NCBI RefSeq assembly: GCF_004769555.1
Contig: NZ_RQFY01000004.1
Coordinates: forward strand, 434,001 to 498,000
Reading direction: 5' to 3'
Origin: Leptospira koniambonensis
GTDB lineage: Bacteria; Spirochaetota; Leptospiria; Leptospirales; Leptospiraceae
DNA: 64,000 nt
The first letter of the stretch is position 1, and each line of letters opens with the position of its first letter. The notes beneath the pieces were generated by a model that was given only the letters and a program-made list of their open reading frames with translations, was not told where the DNA came from and made no database searches. Both the position numbers and the translations under genes were made by a program. Positions 44,825 through 53,727 of this stretch are shown here, in pieces.

Positions 44825-45048
44825 TGAGGTTTAGATGCGAGGGTTTCGGAAAGTAATTTGAGAACTCTTCCTCTGCAGGTACCACAGCCGGTGCAACAAC
44901 TTGTGTCTCTCATCAATTTACCCAAGGTATCGTTCCCTCTGCGGATAGAATTCGTAATATCCTCTTCGGATACTTGGTTGCATACACAAACCTTTCTAGG
45001 TCGCATCAGGGCATTTAGGTCTATTTGACTAAAGTCGGAAGAATTCAT
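44821..45048 (-). CDS. Bfd-like [2Fe-2S]-binding protein
   Basis: A 75-residue protein with the BFD-domain cysteine layout, CVC at residues 21-23 and CGTC at 55-58 (with two further Cys at 51-52), around a helical segment. Bacterioferritin-associated ferredoxins reduce the iron in bacterioferritin to release it, and BFD domains are also found in other redox proteins. No bacterioferritin gene is near. First gene of the operon with the RibD-like gene, which it overlaps by 4 bp. Confidence 0.85.
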   Translation of the reverse strand: MNSSDFSQIDLNALMRPRKVCVCNQVSEEDITNSIRRGNDTLGKLMRDTSCCTGCGTCRGRVLKLLSETLASKPQ

Positions 45049-45271
45049 CAGGCCTTCTAATTATTGGACGCCGAAAGCAAAACCATCACTCAAGCTAAAC
45101 ATTAGAAGGCCAGGATCAAGAGAATTTTTTTCCAACCTGATTAGGCCCGCCATGCCAGTTTTAAGGAACCAACAGGTTTTTATAACGGATTCCAGAATGG
45201 ATATTTCTCGTTGACAGCATGACTTTCAAGCTCATCCTCATTCGGAAAATTCCATAAAGGAAACCTACAGA

Positions 45272-46624
45272 ATGCAAGTGACCAAACGCGCTCCCTTAAG
45301 GGAAATATTCGGATGGTGCATGTTCGATTTCGCCAATTCTAGTTATACCACTGTAATTATAACAGTCATCTACTGCAGAGTTTTCGCAGAAGTAATCGTT
45401 CCAATCTCCTCCAATCCGGCAAATCCTTATGAAGATGGGAATTTTTATTTTGGACTAGCTTTATTTTTCTCTTATCTACTGGTTGTACTGACCGGTCCGT
45501 TATTCGGAGCTATTTCAGATTTCTCCGCTAAGAAGAAAACTTTCCTCTTTTGGAGTTATATCAGCTGCGTGATCAGCACCGCTGCTTTCTGGTTAGTGGC
45601 GACTCCAGGTTCTTGGGAGTTAGGTTTTGCTCTAATCATTCTTTCTAACTTCTTCTTTGCTTCCGGAGAAAACTTTGCTTCTTCTTTCTTACCTCATTTA
45701 GGACCTAAAGAAGAATTAGGAAAAATTTCAGGGTATGCTTGGGGAGTCGGGTATATGGGAGGACTTCTTTCCGTATTCCTAGTCCAGACTCTTGTGGCAC
45801 CTTCAATTGATCCTGCGATCTACGGTTCTCTTAGATTTGTAGGACCTCTTACAGCGTTGTTCTTCTTACTTGCTGGAATTCCTACGTTCTTACTTTTGAA
45901 AGAATACCAACCTGCTATTAAAATACCGACAGGAGAAAGTTATCTCACTATTGGTTTTAGACAATTATCAGAGAGTATTAAATCGATAAGACATTTCAAA
46001 GATCTAGTCATCTATTTGATCTCTCTATTCTTTTCTATGGCTGCGCTTGCTATTGTGATAGCATTTGCATTCTTATACGGGAACCAAGAGATCAAGATCA
46101 CATCTGGTCAAGAGGCTACCCTATTCGTAATGCTTCAGTTCTTTGCGATGATAGGCGCAATATTCTTTGGATTCGTTCAGGACAAGATCGGAGCTAAGAA
46201 AACTTTCAATATCACTTTGGTATTTTGGATCTTCTGTCTGATCGGAATTTATTTCGTGAGAGAGATCACCGGTTTTGTAAACGGACTAGGAGTGGATATC
46301 TCAGTACAATGGGTATTTGTGATCTTTGGAACCCTCGCTGGTTCAGGAGTTGGATCCACTCAATCAGCAAGTAGAGCAATTGTCGGGGTCTTCTCCCCTG
46401 AATCCAAGTCTGGAGAATTTTTTGGTCTCTGGGGTCTTTCCGGAAAACTTGCGGCGGCAATCGGAGTTTTTGCGATCGGTATATTACAGAAAATTTTCGA
46501 TCTAAGAAATGCATTCTTAGTAGTTGCTGTATTCTTTTTCATCTCTTTGATCATCAATACATTCGTGAATGAAAAAAGAGGGATAGAAAAAGCGAAGGAT
46601 TGGGAAAGAAACGGAGGACATTAA
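45272..46624 (+). CDS. MFS transporter of the UMF1 family
   Basis: A 450-residue membrane protein with about 12 membrane helices. FGWCMFDFANSSYTTVIITVIY at the N-terminus is the signature of the UMF1/Atg22-like group of the major facilitator superfamily, and TGPLFGAISDFSAKKKTFLFW is the MFS loop motif between helices 2 and 3. Substrates are unknown; the related yeast Atg22 exports amino acids from the vacuole. GGAAACC precedes the ATG. Its divergent neighbour is the Bfd-like gene 223 bp away, where the TTGACA at 45214 has no good -10 partner. Confidence 0.88.
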   Translation: MQVTKRAPLREIFGWCMFDFANSSYTTVIITVIYCRVFAEVIVPISSNPANPYEDGNFYFGLALFFSYLLVVLTGPLFGAISDFSAKKKTFLFWSYISCVISTAAFWLVATPGSWELGFALIILSNFFFASGENFASSFLPHLGPKEELGKISGYAWGVGYMGGLLSVFLVQTLVAPSIDPAIYGSLRFVGPLTALFFLLAGIPTFLLLKEYQPAIKIPTGESYLTIGFRQLSESIKSIRHFKDLVIYLISLFFSMAALAIVIAFAFLYGNQEIKITSGQEATLFVMLQFFAMIGAIFFGFVQDKIGAKKTFNITLVFWIFCLIGIYFVREITGFVNGLGVDISVQWVFVIFGTLAGSGVGSTQSASRAIVGVFSPESKSGEFFGLWGLSGKLAAAIGVFAIGILQKIFDLRNAFLVVAVFFFISLIINTFVNEKRGIEKAKDWERNGGH

Positions 46625-46682
46625 TCCTCACCTGCTCCAAGCTTTTGCTTGTAAATCCAATATTCTGGATTATACTTAAATC

Positions 46683-46910
46683 GTGGCTGGCGAGTTTAAT
46701 ACAGAAGATGAGTTCGAGTCCCACCAAAGCCAAAGAAAATTGGCTTTGGCGACTATGGACGAATTGACTCAAACTAAATTGGATCTTTTAGATGCCGGTA
46801 AAGAAATTCCTAAATTTCTAAACTACGCCATTTCTTATTTAAACCGTAAATATCTAACAGAAGAAAAAGTGATTAGCGACCTGATCGTACGAAGAGACTC
46901 TTCGAATTAA
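46683..46910 (+). CDS. small hypothetical protein
   Basis: A 75-residue acidic helical protein of unknown function. The GTG at 46683 is taken as the start; an ATG at 46755 would remove the first third. It has no signal peptide or metal site. It lies 58 bp after the transporter gene and touches the stop of the convergent lipoprotein gene. Confidence 0.55.
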   Translation: MAGEFNTEDEFESHQSQRKLALATMDELTQTKLDLLDAGKEIPKFLNYAISYLNRKYLTEEKVISDLIVRRDSSN

Positions 46911-47507
46911 TCACTCGTCTTCATCGTCTTTTTCTTTTTCCGCTTCTATTCGTATTTCAGAAATTACTGCTTGGGCCTCATCAAAAATCGGAGTTAGTGT
47001 AGAAGTATCCGAATCTATCTCGGTAACAGTATCTTCCAAATAATAAGTGCCTTGTGTTGTTAAGAAAAAGAATCTCACCTGATCCAAGTCTGGATTCGGG
47101 GTCCAGCGGACCTTCTTCCCTTGTTTCCAAAGATAAGCGTATTTGTGGATCAAACGTACGGAACTTTTTTTAATACTTTCTCTTCCTCCACCACCAATGA
47201 AAGAAGCTCCTGAAGTTAAGAAGATACTCGCGTCTCCAGAAAGAAATGTAGCTAAAGTGACTATCTCGCTTTGGGTAGGCCAGTCCATGATGATCCCGTA
47301 AACGACTGTTTTGCCGTTTGGATTTTGTATACCTATATCATCATATTCTGTTTCGAATGCGAGTTCTCTTAATTCTTTGTAAGGTGTGCGATCAATGGAA
47401 GGGCTGCAAGCCGAGAGCAGGAATATACAGATTATATTATAAAAACTAAATTTGAATATTGAGCTCGAAAACTTCTCTGACATGCGAATATACCGCTTCT
47501 TTTCCAA
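46911..47507 (-). CDS. lipoprotein of unknown function
   Basis: A 198-residue protein with a lipoprotein signal: FYNIICIFLLSAC, lipobox Cys at about residue 34. The ATG at 47483 (MSEKFSS) is as likely as the one at 47507 and would give a shorter n-region. The mature protein has a glycine-rich ASFIGGGGRES stretch and a very acidic C-terminus (EKEKDDEDE). No family recognised. Confidence 0.65.
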   Translation of the reverse strand: MEKKRYIRMSEKFSSSIFKFSFYNIICIFLLSACSPSIDRTPYKELRELAFETEYDDIGIQNPNGKTVVYGIIMDWPTQSEIVTLATFLSGDASIFLTSGASFIGGGGRESIKKSSVRLIHKYAYLWKQGKKVRWTPNPDLDQVRFFFLTTQGTYYLEDTVTEIDSDTSTLTPIFDEAQAVISEIRIEAEKEKDDEDE

Positions 47508-47619
47508 AGGAATATCTCTGAAAAATCTATCCTAATATACATCAGGAAAGACTTCTTTTTGCAAAAAGAAGGAAGAGAACCTAAGAAAAATTCTTGGATC
47601 TGAAAAAATCAAATCCTTC

Positions 47620-48177
47620 TTATTTCTTTTTGGTCTTTTTCTTCGGAGTCTTAGAGGCTGCTTTTTTCTTGGGAGAAGCTTTTTTAGGAACAGTCTTCTT
47701 CTTGGCGGGTTTTTTCTTAGCTACTGCCTTTTTTTTGCCTTCTTCGCTAATCGTGAGACTTGGGTCTCTTTCCATATTCTTAATATGAGAAGAATGCCTA
47801 AATCTAAGTGCAGACCAATCATCGTCTATGGAGATCAATCTTACTCCTTCAAAACTGATCTTTCCAAGTGGGTCCCAACCTGCATCTCTATGAATGGATA
47901 CATTATATTTACGGGATGTTTTTTTGGGATAGGCCAACCATAAGAGTCCATCATCTATCAAGGTGGTAGGCACCATAGAAGCTATATTCCGGATCTCAAC
48001 TTCGGTTTGGACGAACGCAAGTATAAGCCTGTATCTTTTTCCGGACCTTAGCGCTCTATCGACCGGAGCCCCTAAACTGGAAAGTGCGGGTTCGAATTCA
48101 TAAGGAGAAGATAAAACACAAATCTCCCCTTCGCCAGGTTTGAATTGTAATTTACCAAACACGGAATGGATAGCCAT
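47620..48177 (-). CDS. DUF3052-like protein with lysine-rich histone-H1-like tail
   Basis: A 185-residue protein. The first ~145 residues align by eye with the DUF3052-like protein at 51382-51780; the clearest match is LLWLAYPKKTSRKYNV and DDDWSALRFRHS against MVWISWPKMSSGVKTD and DSTWSGLLFRRR. The last ~40 residues are a run of Lys, Ala and Pro (AVAKKKPAKKKTVPKKASP-type repeats) like histone H1 or bacterial Hc1, which suggests nucleic-acid or polyanion binding. Function unknown. Confidence 0.7.
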   Translation of the reverse strand: MAIHSVFGKLQFKPGEGEICVLSSPYEFEPALSSLGAPVDRALRSGKRYRLILAFVQTEVEIRNIASMVPTTLIDDGLLWLAYPKKTSRKYNVSIHRDAGWDPLGKISFEGVRLISIDDDWSALRFRHSSHIKNMERDPSLTISEEGKKKAVAKKKPAKKKTVPKKASPKKKAASKTPKKKTKKK

Positions 48178-48315
48178 CGGTAAATAGAATCCTTTTCGCC
48201 AAGAAAAGGCAAGCGAGAAACCGAAAACAATATTTGGTTCGTTTGCTTATCTATTGGATATTCTTAAATTACCGACCTTCTCCCTATTTATGGGATACAA
48301 TGTTTTAGCAAGGTA

Positions 48316-48331
48316 GATAACAATTGTTATC
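48316..48331. promoter_or_regulatory. perfect 16-bp palindrome, operator-like
   Basis: GATAACAATTGTTATC reads the same on both strands. It lies 139 bp upstream of the start of the DUF3052-like gene with the lysine-rich tail. Perfect palindromes of this size usually bind dimeric repressors; no such regulator is next to it. Confidence 0.5.
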
Positions 48332-48474
48332 CAATGAGTAGGAACTAACGTCACGCGTAAGAGGATAAACGTCTTAGAAGTTTAGGCGACAAGAGATCCT
48401 GCTAGTTTTGCCACAGATTTTCCTTTTTCTGGTTCTAGTAGAAACCATAGTATACTGTGATCTATCTCAATAAC

Positions 48475-48505
48475 AAAAAAGGCGAACCGATTGGTCCGCC
48501 TTTTC
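48475..48505. terminator. intrinsic terminator after the secreted protein gene
   Basis: AAAAGGCGAACC and GGTCCGCCTTTT form a 12-bp stem with one mismatch and a GATT loop, with an A6 run on the left giving U6 on the minus strand. It ends the transcript of the 48532-49326 gene. Confidence 0.85.
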
Positions 48506-48531
48506 CCTTATTCTAATGTTATAAAATTCTC

Positions 48532-49326
48532 TTATTGGAATTCCAACATTTTAGAAACTAATCTTTTTTGATTAAGTTCTAGATCCCTCAGCTTATGGCG
48601 AACATTCTTGTCCACCTTACGCAGATATTTTTTATATGTTACAATAATCTGTTTTTGTTTATTATAAGGTAGAGGATTAGTTTCCTCATGTAGTTTGGTC
48701 TCCACACTAGGTGCCATAGATTGAACCGGAGTATCTGGCCAAATCAATTCAGTATCATGGCTGGAATAATATTCTAATTTTATCTCTTTATTATTATTCG
48801 GAGTCCTTTTTCCTTCAGTTCCGATCTGAGGTCCCTTAGGCTCAATATTGATCACTCTACGCATCTCTCTTACGAAAATTTCGCCGTTAGAGTTCGTACG
48901 CTTGAATTGCATAATGATCTTTTCTAATTTTTCAGGATTACTTCCTGGATATATAAAGATACGCGCATTATAAAGATAAGTTTTAGGGAAGTCCCAGAAA
49001 GATTCTCCGGAGCCCATATCCAATTCCAGATAAGGTTTATTATCTCTATCTGTTTTTAAGAACTGAGGTAATTCCTGAGGTTCATCACCAATATATCTTA
49101 ACGCTTTTTTGGTGGTTTCCATCTGAAGGATCTTATTGATCTGATGGATATTCTGAGAGATAGAAGCATGCAAATTATCTATCTCAATATCGGAAAACCC
49201 CGCCTTGCGGATGGCTTCGATCTGGCGTTCTATTTCTCTTTCTTCCATTGTTAGGATTTTAGGTGCCGCATCTATTTGTATGAATACGGCCAAAAGAGAA
49301 ATTATAAGAAAGATAAGGGTTTTCAT
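48532..49326 (-). CDS. secreted protein of unknown function
   Basis: A 264-residue exported protein: signal peptide KTLIFLIISLLAVFIQIDAA (1-21), an N-terminal helical region (MEEREIERQIEAIRKAGFSDIEIDNLHASISQNIHQINKIL), a middle beta-rich part (DMGSGESFWDFPKTYLYNARIFIYPGSNPEKLEKIIMQF) and a basic C-terminal helix (KKYLRKVDKNVRHKLRDLELNQKRL). I do not recognise it. Its helical, periplasmic style would suit a flagellar or cell-envelope protein, but that is a guess. It ends in a strong terminator. Confidence 0.65.
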   Translation of the reverse strand: MKTLIFLIISLLAVFIQIDAAPKILTMEEREIERQIEAIRKAGFSDIEIDNLHASISQNIHQINKILQMETTKKALRYIGDEPQELPQFLKTDRDNKPYLELDMGSGESFWDFPKTYLYNARIFIYPGSNPEKLEKIIMQFKRTNSNGEIFVREMRRVINIEPKGPQIGTEGKRTPNNNKEIKLEYYSSHDTELIWPDTPVQSMAPSVETKLHEETNPLPYNKQKQIIVTYKKYLRKVDKNVRHKLRDLELNQKRLVSKMLEFQ

Positions 49327-49410
49327 TAGATGCCTTCCTTCTAAATATCGAAAAGACTATACCCCATTCTTGATCCTAAAAAGGATTTTTTCAAGGGTTC
49401 TTTCCTGATT

Positions 49411-50595
49411 ATGCCTCGAATCTTCCGCCCGAATGCCTATTTCGAAGAGGAACTCCGACTTGGAAAATTATTTCCGAGGGAGTTAGAGGCCAGGAATTCC
49501 GTTTTAGAATCCTCCTTTTTAGTGCTGAATTCTTTTCCCGACTCAGCAAAAGTTTTAGCTCATTCCCCTCCCGAAGAAAATTGGATCAAATATTGGAATG
49601 ATAAGGGAATAAAGATCCCAAAACCTATTCTTCTTAGAAATATAAAACAATCTTTGCAAAAAGAGAAAGAGATCCAATTAGAAGAATGGGGAAAAATATG
49701 CCGTTGGAATTCCCACAGCTGTGAATTAGAAATAGATCCTGCATATTCAGATCCTGCAAAAATATACGGATCTAAACTAAACCAAAAAGATTGGAACCAA
49801 GAATCTAATTCTGATCTAATTTCTTATTCCATTCGCAATTCAGAAGATTGGGAAATATTCTTACAAAATGAAAAGGATCACTTCTCTCCGGATCAAAAAT
49901 TCGTTTTTAAAACTGAGTTTGGATTTGCTGGCGCTCAAAAATTTAGAGATGTTTCCGGATTAAAAGATCTAGCTTATCTATTCTTAAAGGTTAAAAGAGA
50001 ACCATTTCTGATCGAAACCTGGGTAGATAGAACCAAAGATTTTAGCTTATTATTCTCCGCAAAAAATGGGGAATATAAAATAGAAGAAGGCACCATCCTA
50101 CTTAACGACCATAAAGGAAAATATTCCGGGACATGGATGGGAGAATTTTCAGAAATCGAAAATTACCTTTCTGGAATGTCAGAAAGTTTTTCTCAAGTCT
50201 CCAAATTCCATCCTAATTACGAAGGATATGGTTCTATAGATTCTTTCTTTTATAGATCTAAAGGCACCCAAGTTTTACGTAAAATTTCGGAAGTCAATTT
50301 TAGATGGACTATGGGCTGCTTATTGTTGGAGCTCCGACGTAAATTTCCTAAAAAGGGAAATGACCTTCTTCTTTTCTTACCCAAAGTCCAAAACTCAGAT
50401 CCATACTCTAGATTAAAAACATGGGAGAAGGAAACAGGCTGGGAAATTCTTCCACTTTCCACATTCTTCTCCCCTTATAGAAGACCGAACCAGAAAAACC
50501 TAATTTGGGTACGTCTCCCGGCGGGGAAAACCCAGGATCCTTGGGAAGAGGCTAAAATCATTTCAGAAAGCGGTATCCGAGTTCTTGGCCCCTGA
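49411..50595 (+). CDS. ATP-grasp-like protein
   Basis: A 394-residue protein. The middle has SPDQKFVFKTEFGFAGAQKFRD, like the ATP-grasp Lys strand and glycine loop, and GYGSIDSFFYRSKGTQVLRKISEVNFRWTMG, like the metal-binding E-x-N-x-R segment. The layout suggests an ATP-dependent ligase with a carboxylate substrate, of unknown kind. It is a single gene with 85 bp of upstream gap from the divergent secreted protein gene. Confidence 0.6.
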   Translation: MPRIFRPNAYFEEELRLGKLFPRELEARNSVLESSFLVLNSFPDSAKVLAHSPPEENWIKYWNDKGIKIPKPILLRNIKQSLQKEKEIQLEEWGKICRWNSHSCELEIDPAYSDPAKIYGSKLNQKDWNQESNSDLISYSIRNSEDWEIFLQNEKDHFSPDQKFVFKTEFGFAGAQKFRDVSGLKDLAYLFLKVKREPFLIETWVDRTKDFSLLFSAKNGEYKIEEGTILLNDHKGKYSGTWMGEFSEIENYLSGMSESFSQVSKFHPNYEGYGSIDSFFYRSKGTQVLRKISEVNFRWTMGCLLLELRRKFPKKGNDLLLFLPKVQNSDPYSRLKTWEKETGWEILPLSTFFSPYRRPNQKNLIWVRLPAGKTQDPWEEAKIISESGIRVLGP

Positions 50596-50688
50596 AATGT
50601 ACTTGTGATTCTTTACCTGCCTCCGAGACTGGTTCCAATCCCTTCGGGGAACTAGCCTGCAGATATTACTCAGGTTTCAGGAAAAGAG

Positions 50689-51273
50689 ATGGAACTGTTT
50701 CTCAATTACGCGCTTTATATTATCGTAAGTATCGGATTCTTGATTCCCTTCACTGGATTTGTTGTCGGAGCGGGAGCAATTGTAAATGCTACCGTTGCTG
50801 GATTTGCCGTTAACTTGTTGGCTCAAATCGTAGAAGAGGACAGACTCAAAGGTTATCTCGAAAAGAATAAGTCCACTATGATCGGTCAGGCTTTATTAAA
50901 AGCGATCGAAACAGGTAAAACTAAACTGGCACCTGGTTCAGTTGTTTCTCATGCAGAAGAGCATGGTCATGACGGTCATCATCTGATCTCCGTTCAAACT
51001 TACTCTCTTGTGTTTGCTGCATTGATCGTTGGAACTGTAATCACTGTATTAGTAGCTCAAGTTGACTTCGGAGCAATGAACACTGTGATCGCTATGCTTG
51101 TAGCGACCATCAAAGCTTCCTTAGTATTAGCTTACTTTATGCACCTTAAATACGATAACGTAATGAACAGAGTGATCTTCGGATCAGGTTTTCTTTTCTT
51201 ACTTCTTCTTTTTGGATTCTCTGTAGCAGACATCTACACAAGGGCAAAAATTTTAGCAGGCTTCCCTTACTAA
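50689..51273 (+). CDS. cytochrome c oxidase subunit IV-type protein
   Basis: A 194-residue membrane protein. The C-terminal half has three helices of the prokaryotic COX4 family; the diagnostic segment is VIAMLVATIKASLVLAYFMHLKYD. The N-terminal part adds an extra membrane helix (ALYIIVSIGFLIPFTGFVVG) and a helical linker, and is followed by a His-rich loop (SHAEEHGHDGHH). Subunit IV is a small non-catalytic subunit of heme-copper oxidases. No other oxidase gene is in the window, so its partner genes lie elsewhere. It ends in a terminator. Confidence 0.85.
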   Translation: MELFLNYALYIIVSIGFLIPFTGFVVGAGAIVNATVAGFAVNLLAQIVEEDRLKGYLEKNKSTMIGQALLKAIETGKTKLAPGSVVSHAEEHGHDGHHLISVQTYSLVFAALIVGTVITVLVAQVDFGAMNTVIAMLVATIKASLVLAYFMHLKYDNVMNRVIFGSGFLFLLLLFGFSVADIYTRAKILAGFPY

Positions 51274-51304
51274 GAAGATTATAATACTTTCGAGTATTTC
51301 AAAA

Positions 51305-51329
51305 GAGCCGGCTGAACGCCGGTTTTTTT
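51305..51329 (+). terminator. intrinsic terminator after the COX4-like gene
   Basis: GCCGGC and GCCGGT form a short stem over TGAAC, followed by seven T's. Stem is 5-7 bp. Confidence 0.8.
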
Positions 51330-51381
51330 GTAGCCTGAGGTTTTCCTTCCAGCTTTCGTATCCGAATCGAACAGAGGAACT

Positions 51382-51780
51382 ATGGCAGGATATTCAGGAA
51401 CACCCTTGGCCAAAAAGTTAGGATTTAAAGAAGGCCAGTTTGCAATCATCATCAATGAGCCAAAAGAATTTAAAGGCTTATTGGAAGAACTTCCTCCAAA
51501 TATTACATTCAAGAAGAAGTTAGCGGGAAGTTTCGATTATATTCATTTTTTCTGTAAGAGCAAAGATGAACTTTCCAAAAACTTTTCCAAGTTCCCGGAC
51601 TATCTCGCTGACAAAGGAATGGTTTGGATCTCTTGGCCTAAGATGAGTTCAGGTGTGAAAACCGACTTAAAAGAAGATACGATCAGAGAAATAGGCTTGA
51701 AGACAGGGTTGGTAGACGTTAAAGTCTGCGCAATCGATTCGACTTGGTCCGGTCTACTTTTTAGAAGAAGAAAGAGTTAA
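51382..51780 (+). CDS. DUF3052-family protein
   Basis: A 132-residue cytoplasmic protein. GTPLAKKLGFKEGQFAIIINEPKEF at the N-terminus and MVWISWPKMSSG plus VCAIDSTWSGLLFRRRKS near the end are the DUF3052 signature. No function is known for the family. It resembles the first part of the protein at 47620-48177, which carries a lysine-rich tail that this one lacks. Confidence 0.85.
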   Translation: MAGYSGTPLAKKLGFKEGQFAIIINEPKEFKGLLEELPPNITFKKKLAGSFDYIHFFCKSKDELSKNFSKFPDYLADKGMVWISWPKMSSGVKTDLKEDTIREIGLKTGLVDVKVCAIDSTWSGLLFRRRKS

Positions 51781-51808
51781 GCTGTATCAAATATTCGGAA
51801 ACTTGAAC

Positions 51809-52435
51809 ATGATCCTATTAAAACGTTATAGTCTGGGTTTCCTATTATCAGGGTTCATTTTATGTTTTGCCTGTATCGAAAAAGTTCCTGAAATCAAAAA
51901 GACAATCGAAATCACTGAACTTGGTTTAGTGTTAAATTACGAAGGCTGGATCTATGAAGAATATGATCCAAATAGAGATAGCTCCGACCCCAATCGTCCC
52001 AAAAACAAAAGAGAATCCCAAAACGATAAAAATATTAAGGTAATGTTCTATCTTTTCGAACCGGAACAAAATAAAGGTTCAGAGATCAGGACCAATATCA
52101 ATTTTGTATCAGAGCCAATTCCTGTAAAATATTCCAAAGCAACCTTAGAAGATTACGTAGCCTCCATAAGTGGACTGTATTCAAATGTATATAAAGAATA
52201 CGAAATACTTTCCGTTCCTCAAAAATGCAGTTTCGGAAAAGAGAAATGTATCTTCTTTGAATCTAAGTTCATTCTTCCAAATACCCCAGAAAATAAACAA
52301 ATCAGAACTCTTCAATGGATCTTTTTCAAAGAAGGTACTGTTTATATTTTCACAGGGACAATACCTGAGTCAGAATTTTCGGAGAAGAATAAAAAGATCC
52401 TGAACACAATCCAGACTCTTACTGAAAAGATTTAA
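51809..52435 (+). CDS. lipoprotein of unknown function
   Basis: A 208-residue protein with a lipoprotein signal, SLGFLLSGFILCFAC (Cys near residue 22). The ATG at 51809 is preferred to a TTG two codons upstream. The mature protein alternates beta strands and helices (IRTLQWIFFKEGTVYIFTGTI), with a layout like PsbP/DUF1795-type lipoproteins; this is a weak likeness. It is 28 bp after the DUF3052 gene and converges on the hemerythrin gene. Confidence 0.68.
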   Translation: MILLKRYSLGFLLSGFILCFACIEKVPEIKKTIEITELGLVLNYEGWIYEEYDPNRDSSDPNRPKNKRESQNDKNIKVMFYLFEPEQNKGSEIRTNINFVSEPIPVKYSKATLEDYVASISGLYSNVYKEYEILSVPQKCSFGKEKCIFFESKFILPNTPENKQIRTLQWIFFKEGTVYIFTGTIPESEFSEKNKKILNTIQTLTEKI

Positions 52436-52442
52436 TTCTAAG

Positions 52443-53597
52443 TTAACTGCGTCTTAAAGCCTTAGGCTTTTTATCTTCTGTGATATCTTCGTAGTCTACT
52501 AGAAGTTTATAGATCGAGACTGCGTCCTTCCAAATATGGATCCGTCCTTCTTTATTTAAATTCCGAACGTATTCATTTACTTCCGAAAGACGGGATCTAA
52601 AAAAATAGAATAGTTTTTTATCTTCTATCGCTATATGACTTACAAGCCAATCCTTTAAGTCCTGGATCAAAATTGCCAAAGATTCCAGTTCTTCTTTTTC
52701 ACTTCTTTCTATCATATCGTTGATGAGAATATTAAATCTCTCATGTTGTTTCTGGTGATTTTTTTCCCCGATATAATGAAAATTATGCATGATAGCTTCT
52801 TCCGTATTAAAATGTTCACGGATATATTCTATCGTTTCGTAGATTGCTTCTTTTAATTGAGCACTTAAGGATTCAGAGTCTATCTCTTGTTTTAATCTTT
52901 GTTTATATAGTTTATCCGTTTTCACTAATAATTGCAAAAGCCATAGATGTTGGATATCCACGATCGCGATCCCAGTTTTGAGTTTATAACGATACCATAG
53001 GTCTGAGATCAGTTTTAGATTTTCTTCTCCCAGTTTTTTGAATTCTACGGAGACCTCTTGTTTTCCCGAGAAAAGAACCAGTTGGTATAATTTTTCGATT
53101 TCATCTGCATAGATAGATGCTTGCAAATGTCTTTGCATCCAATCTGTGAGCTTATCATCCACATGTACCATTGCAGCGTCCACATACTGTCTATCCTCAC
53201 TCAGTATATGTCTAAACAGCCATTTTTTTAGGTTTTTAAGAAGGTCCAGAACAGCATTCTCAAAATCTCCTTCGAAACTTTTTCGGACCCTGTTCCTTAA
53301 AGCAGTAATAAACCGCATATGTTGTAATCTATGTTGCCCGAGCTTAGCGTATCCTATATTCTCTAAAAGTTTTTCTTCCAGAGCGAAATGTTCAGTTGCA
53401 TAATCCAAAGTTTTAGAAAGTGCATTTGTGAACGTAGTTTCTAATTCAGATCTGGTTCCCGACTCCAGTTTATCTTCCAAATCAGCTAGAATCCCAATTA
53501 ACCAAAGATGTTGTTTATCTATTTCAGGAATTCCTAAAGAAAGATCGAATGTCTTCCATATACCTCTGATTTTTTCTATAACCCTTTCGTCATACAT
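52443..53597 (-). CDS. double-domain bacteriohemerythrin
   Basis: A 384-residue cytoplasmic protein with two hemerythrin domains in tandem. Domain 1 (~12-140) has GIPEIDKQHLWL, TEHFALEEKL, GQHRLQHMRF and HILSEDRQY; domain 2 (~198-330) has GIAIVDIQHLWL, REHFNTEEAIM, NHQKQHERF and HIAIEDKKL. Each keeps the set of His and acidic residues that bind the di-iron site (H, HxxxE, HxxxH, HxxxxD). Hemerythrins bind oxygen and can act in oxygen storage, sensing or iron handling. Two complete sites in one chain are unusual, because single domains or domains fused to signalling modules are more common. Confidence 0.9.
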   Translation of the reverse strand: MYDERVIEKIRGIWKTFDLSLGIPEIDKQHLWLIGILADLEDKLESGTRSELETTFTNALSKTLDYATEHFALEEKLLENIGYAKLGQHRLQHMRFITALRNRVRKSFEGDFENAVLDLLKNLKKWLFRHILSEDRQYVDAAMVHVDDKLTDWMQRHLQASIYADEIEKLYQLVLFSGKQEVSVEFKKLGEENLKLISDLWYRYKLKTGIAIVDIQHLWLLQLLVKTDKLYKQRLKQEIDSESLSAQLKEAIYETIEYIREHFNTEEAIMHNFHYIGEKNHQKQHERFNILINDMIERSEKEELESLAILIQDLKDWLVSHIAIEDKKLFYFFRSRLSEVNEYVRNLNKEGRIHIWKDAVSIYKLLVDYEDITEDKKPKALRRS

Positions 53598-53727
53598 GAG
53601 TTAATCCTTATAGCTGTTTTACGAAAAACTGTTACAAGAATTCGTGAGTAAGCTTCAGAACGAATCAGAAATCGAACGAAAGGAATTGATTTATATCAAA
53701 TGGAGGAGAGAGAGGTTTAAGTAAGAA

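Larger units (their letters stand above)
48178..48531. other. 354-bp intergenic region with a palindrome and a terminator
   Basis: Between two minus-strand genes. It has a 16-bp palindrome (48316-48331) and the terminator at 48475-48505. The remaining ~300 bp shows no open frame or promoter that I can defend. Confidence 0.5.

Noticed and set aside
45200..45271. TTGACA at 45214 as the promoter of the MFS gene.
   Set aside because: No acceptable -10 sequence occurs 16-18 bp downstream.
48532..49326. Possible flagellar sheath protein FcpB, since FcpA is in the window.
   Set aside because: I cannot recall the FcpB sequence well enough and no motif supports it; recorded only as unknown secreted protein.
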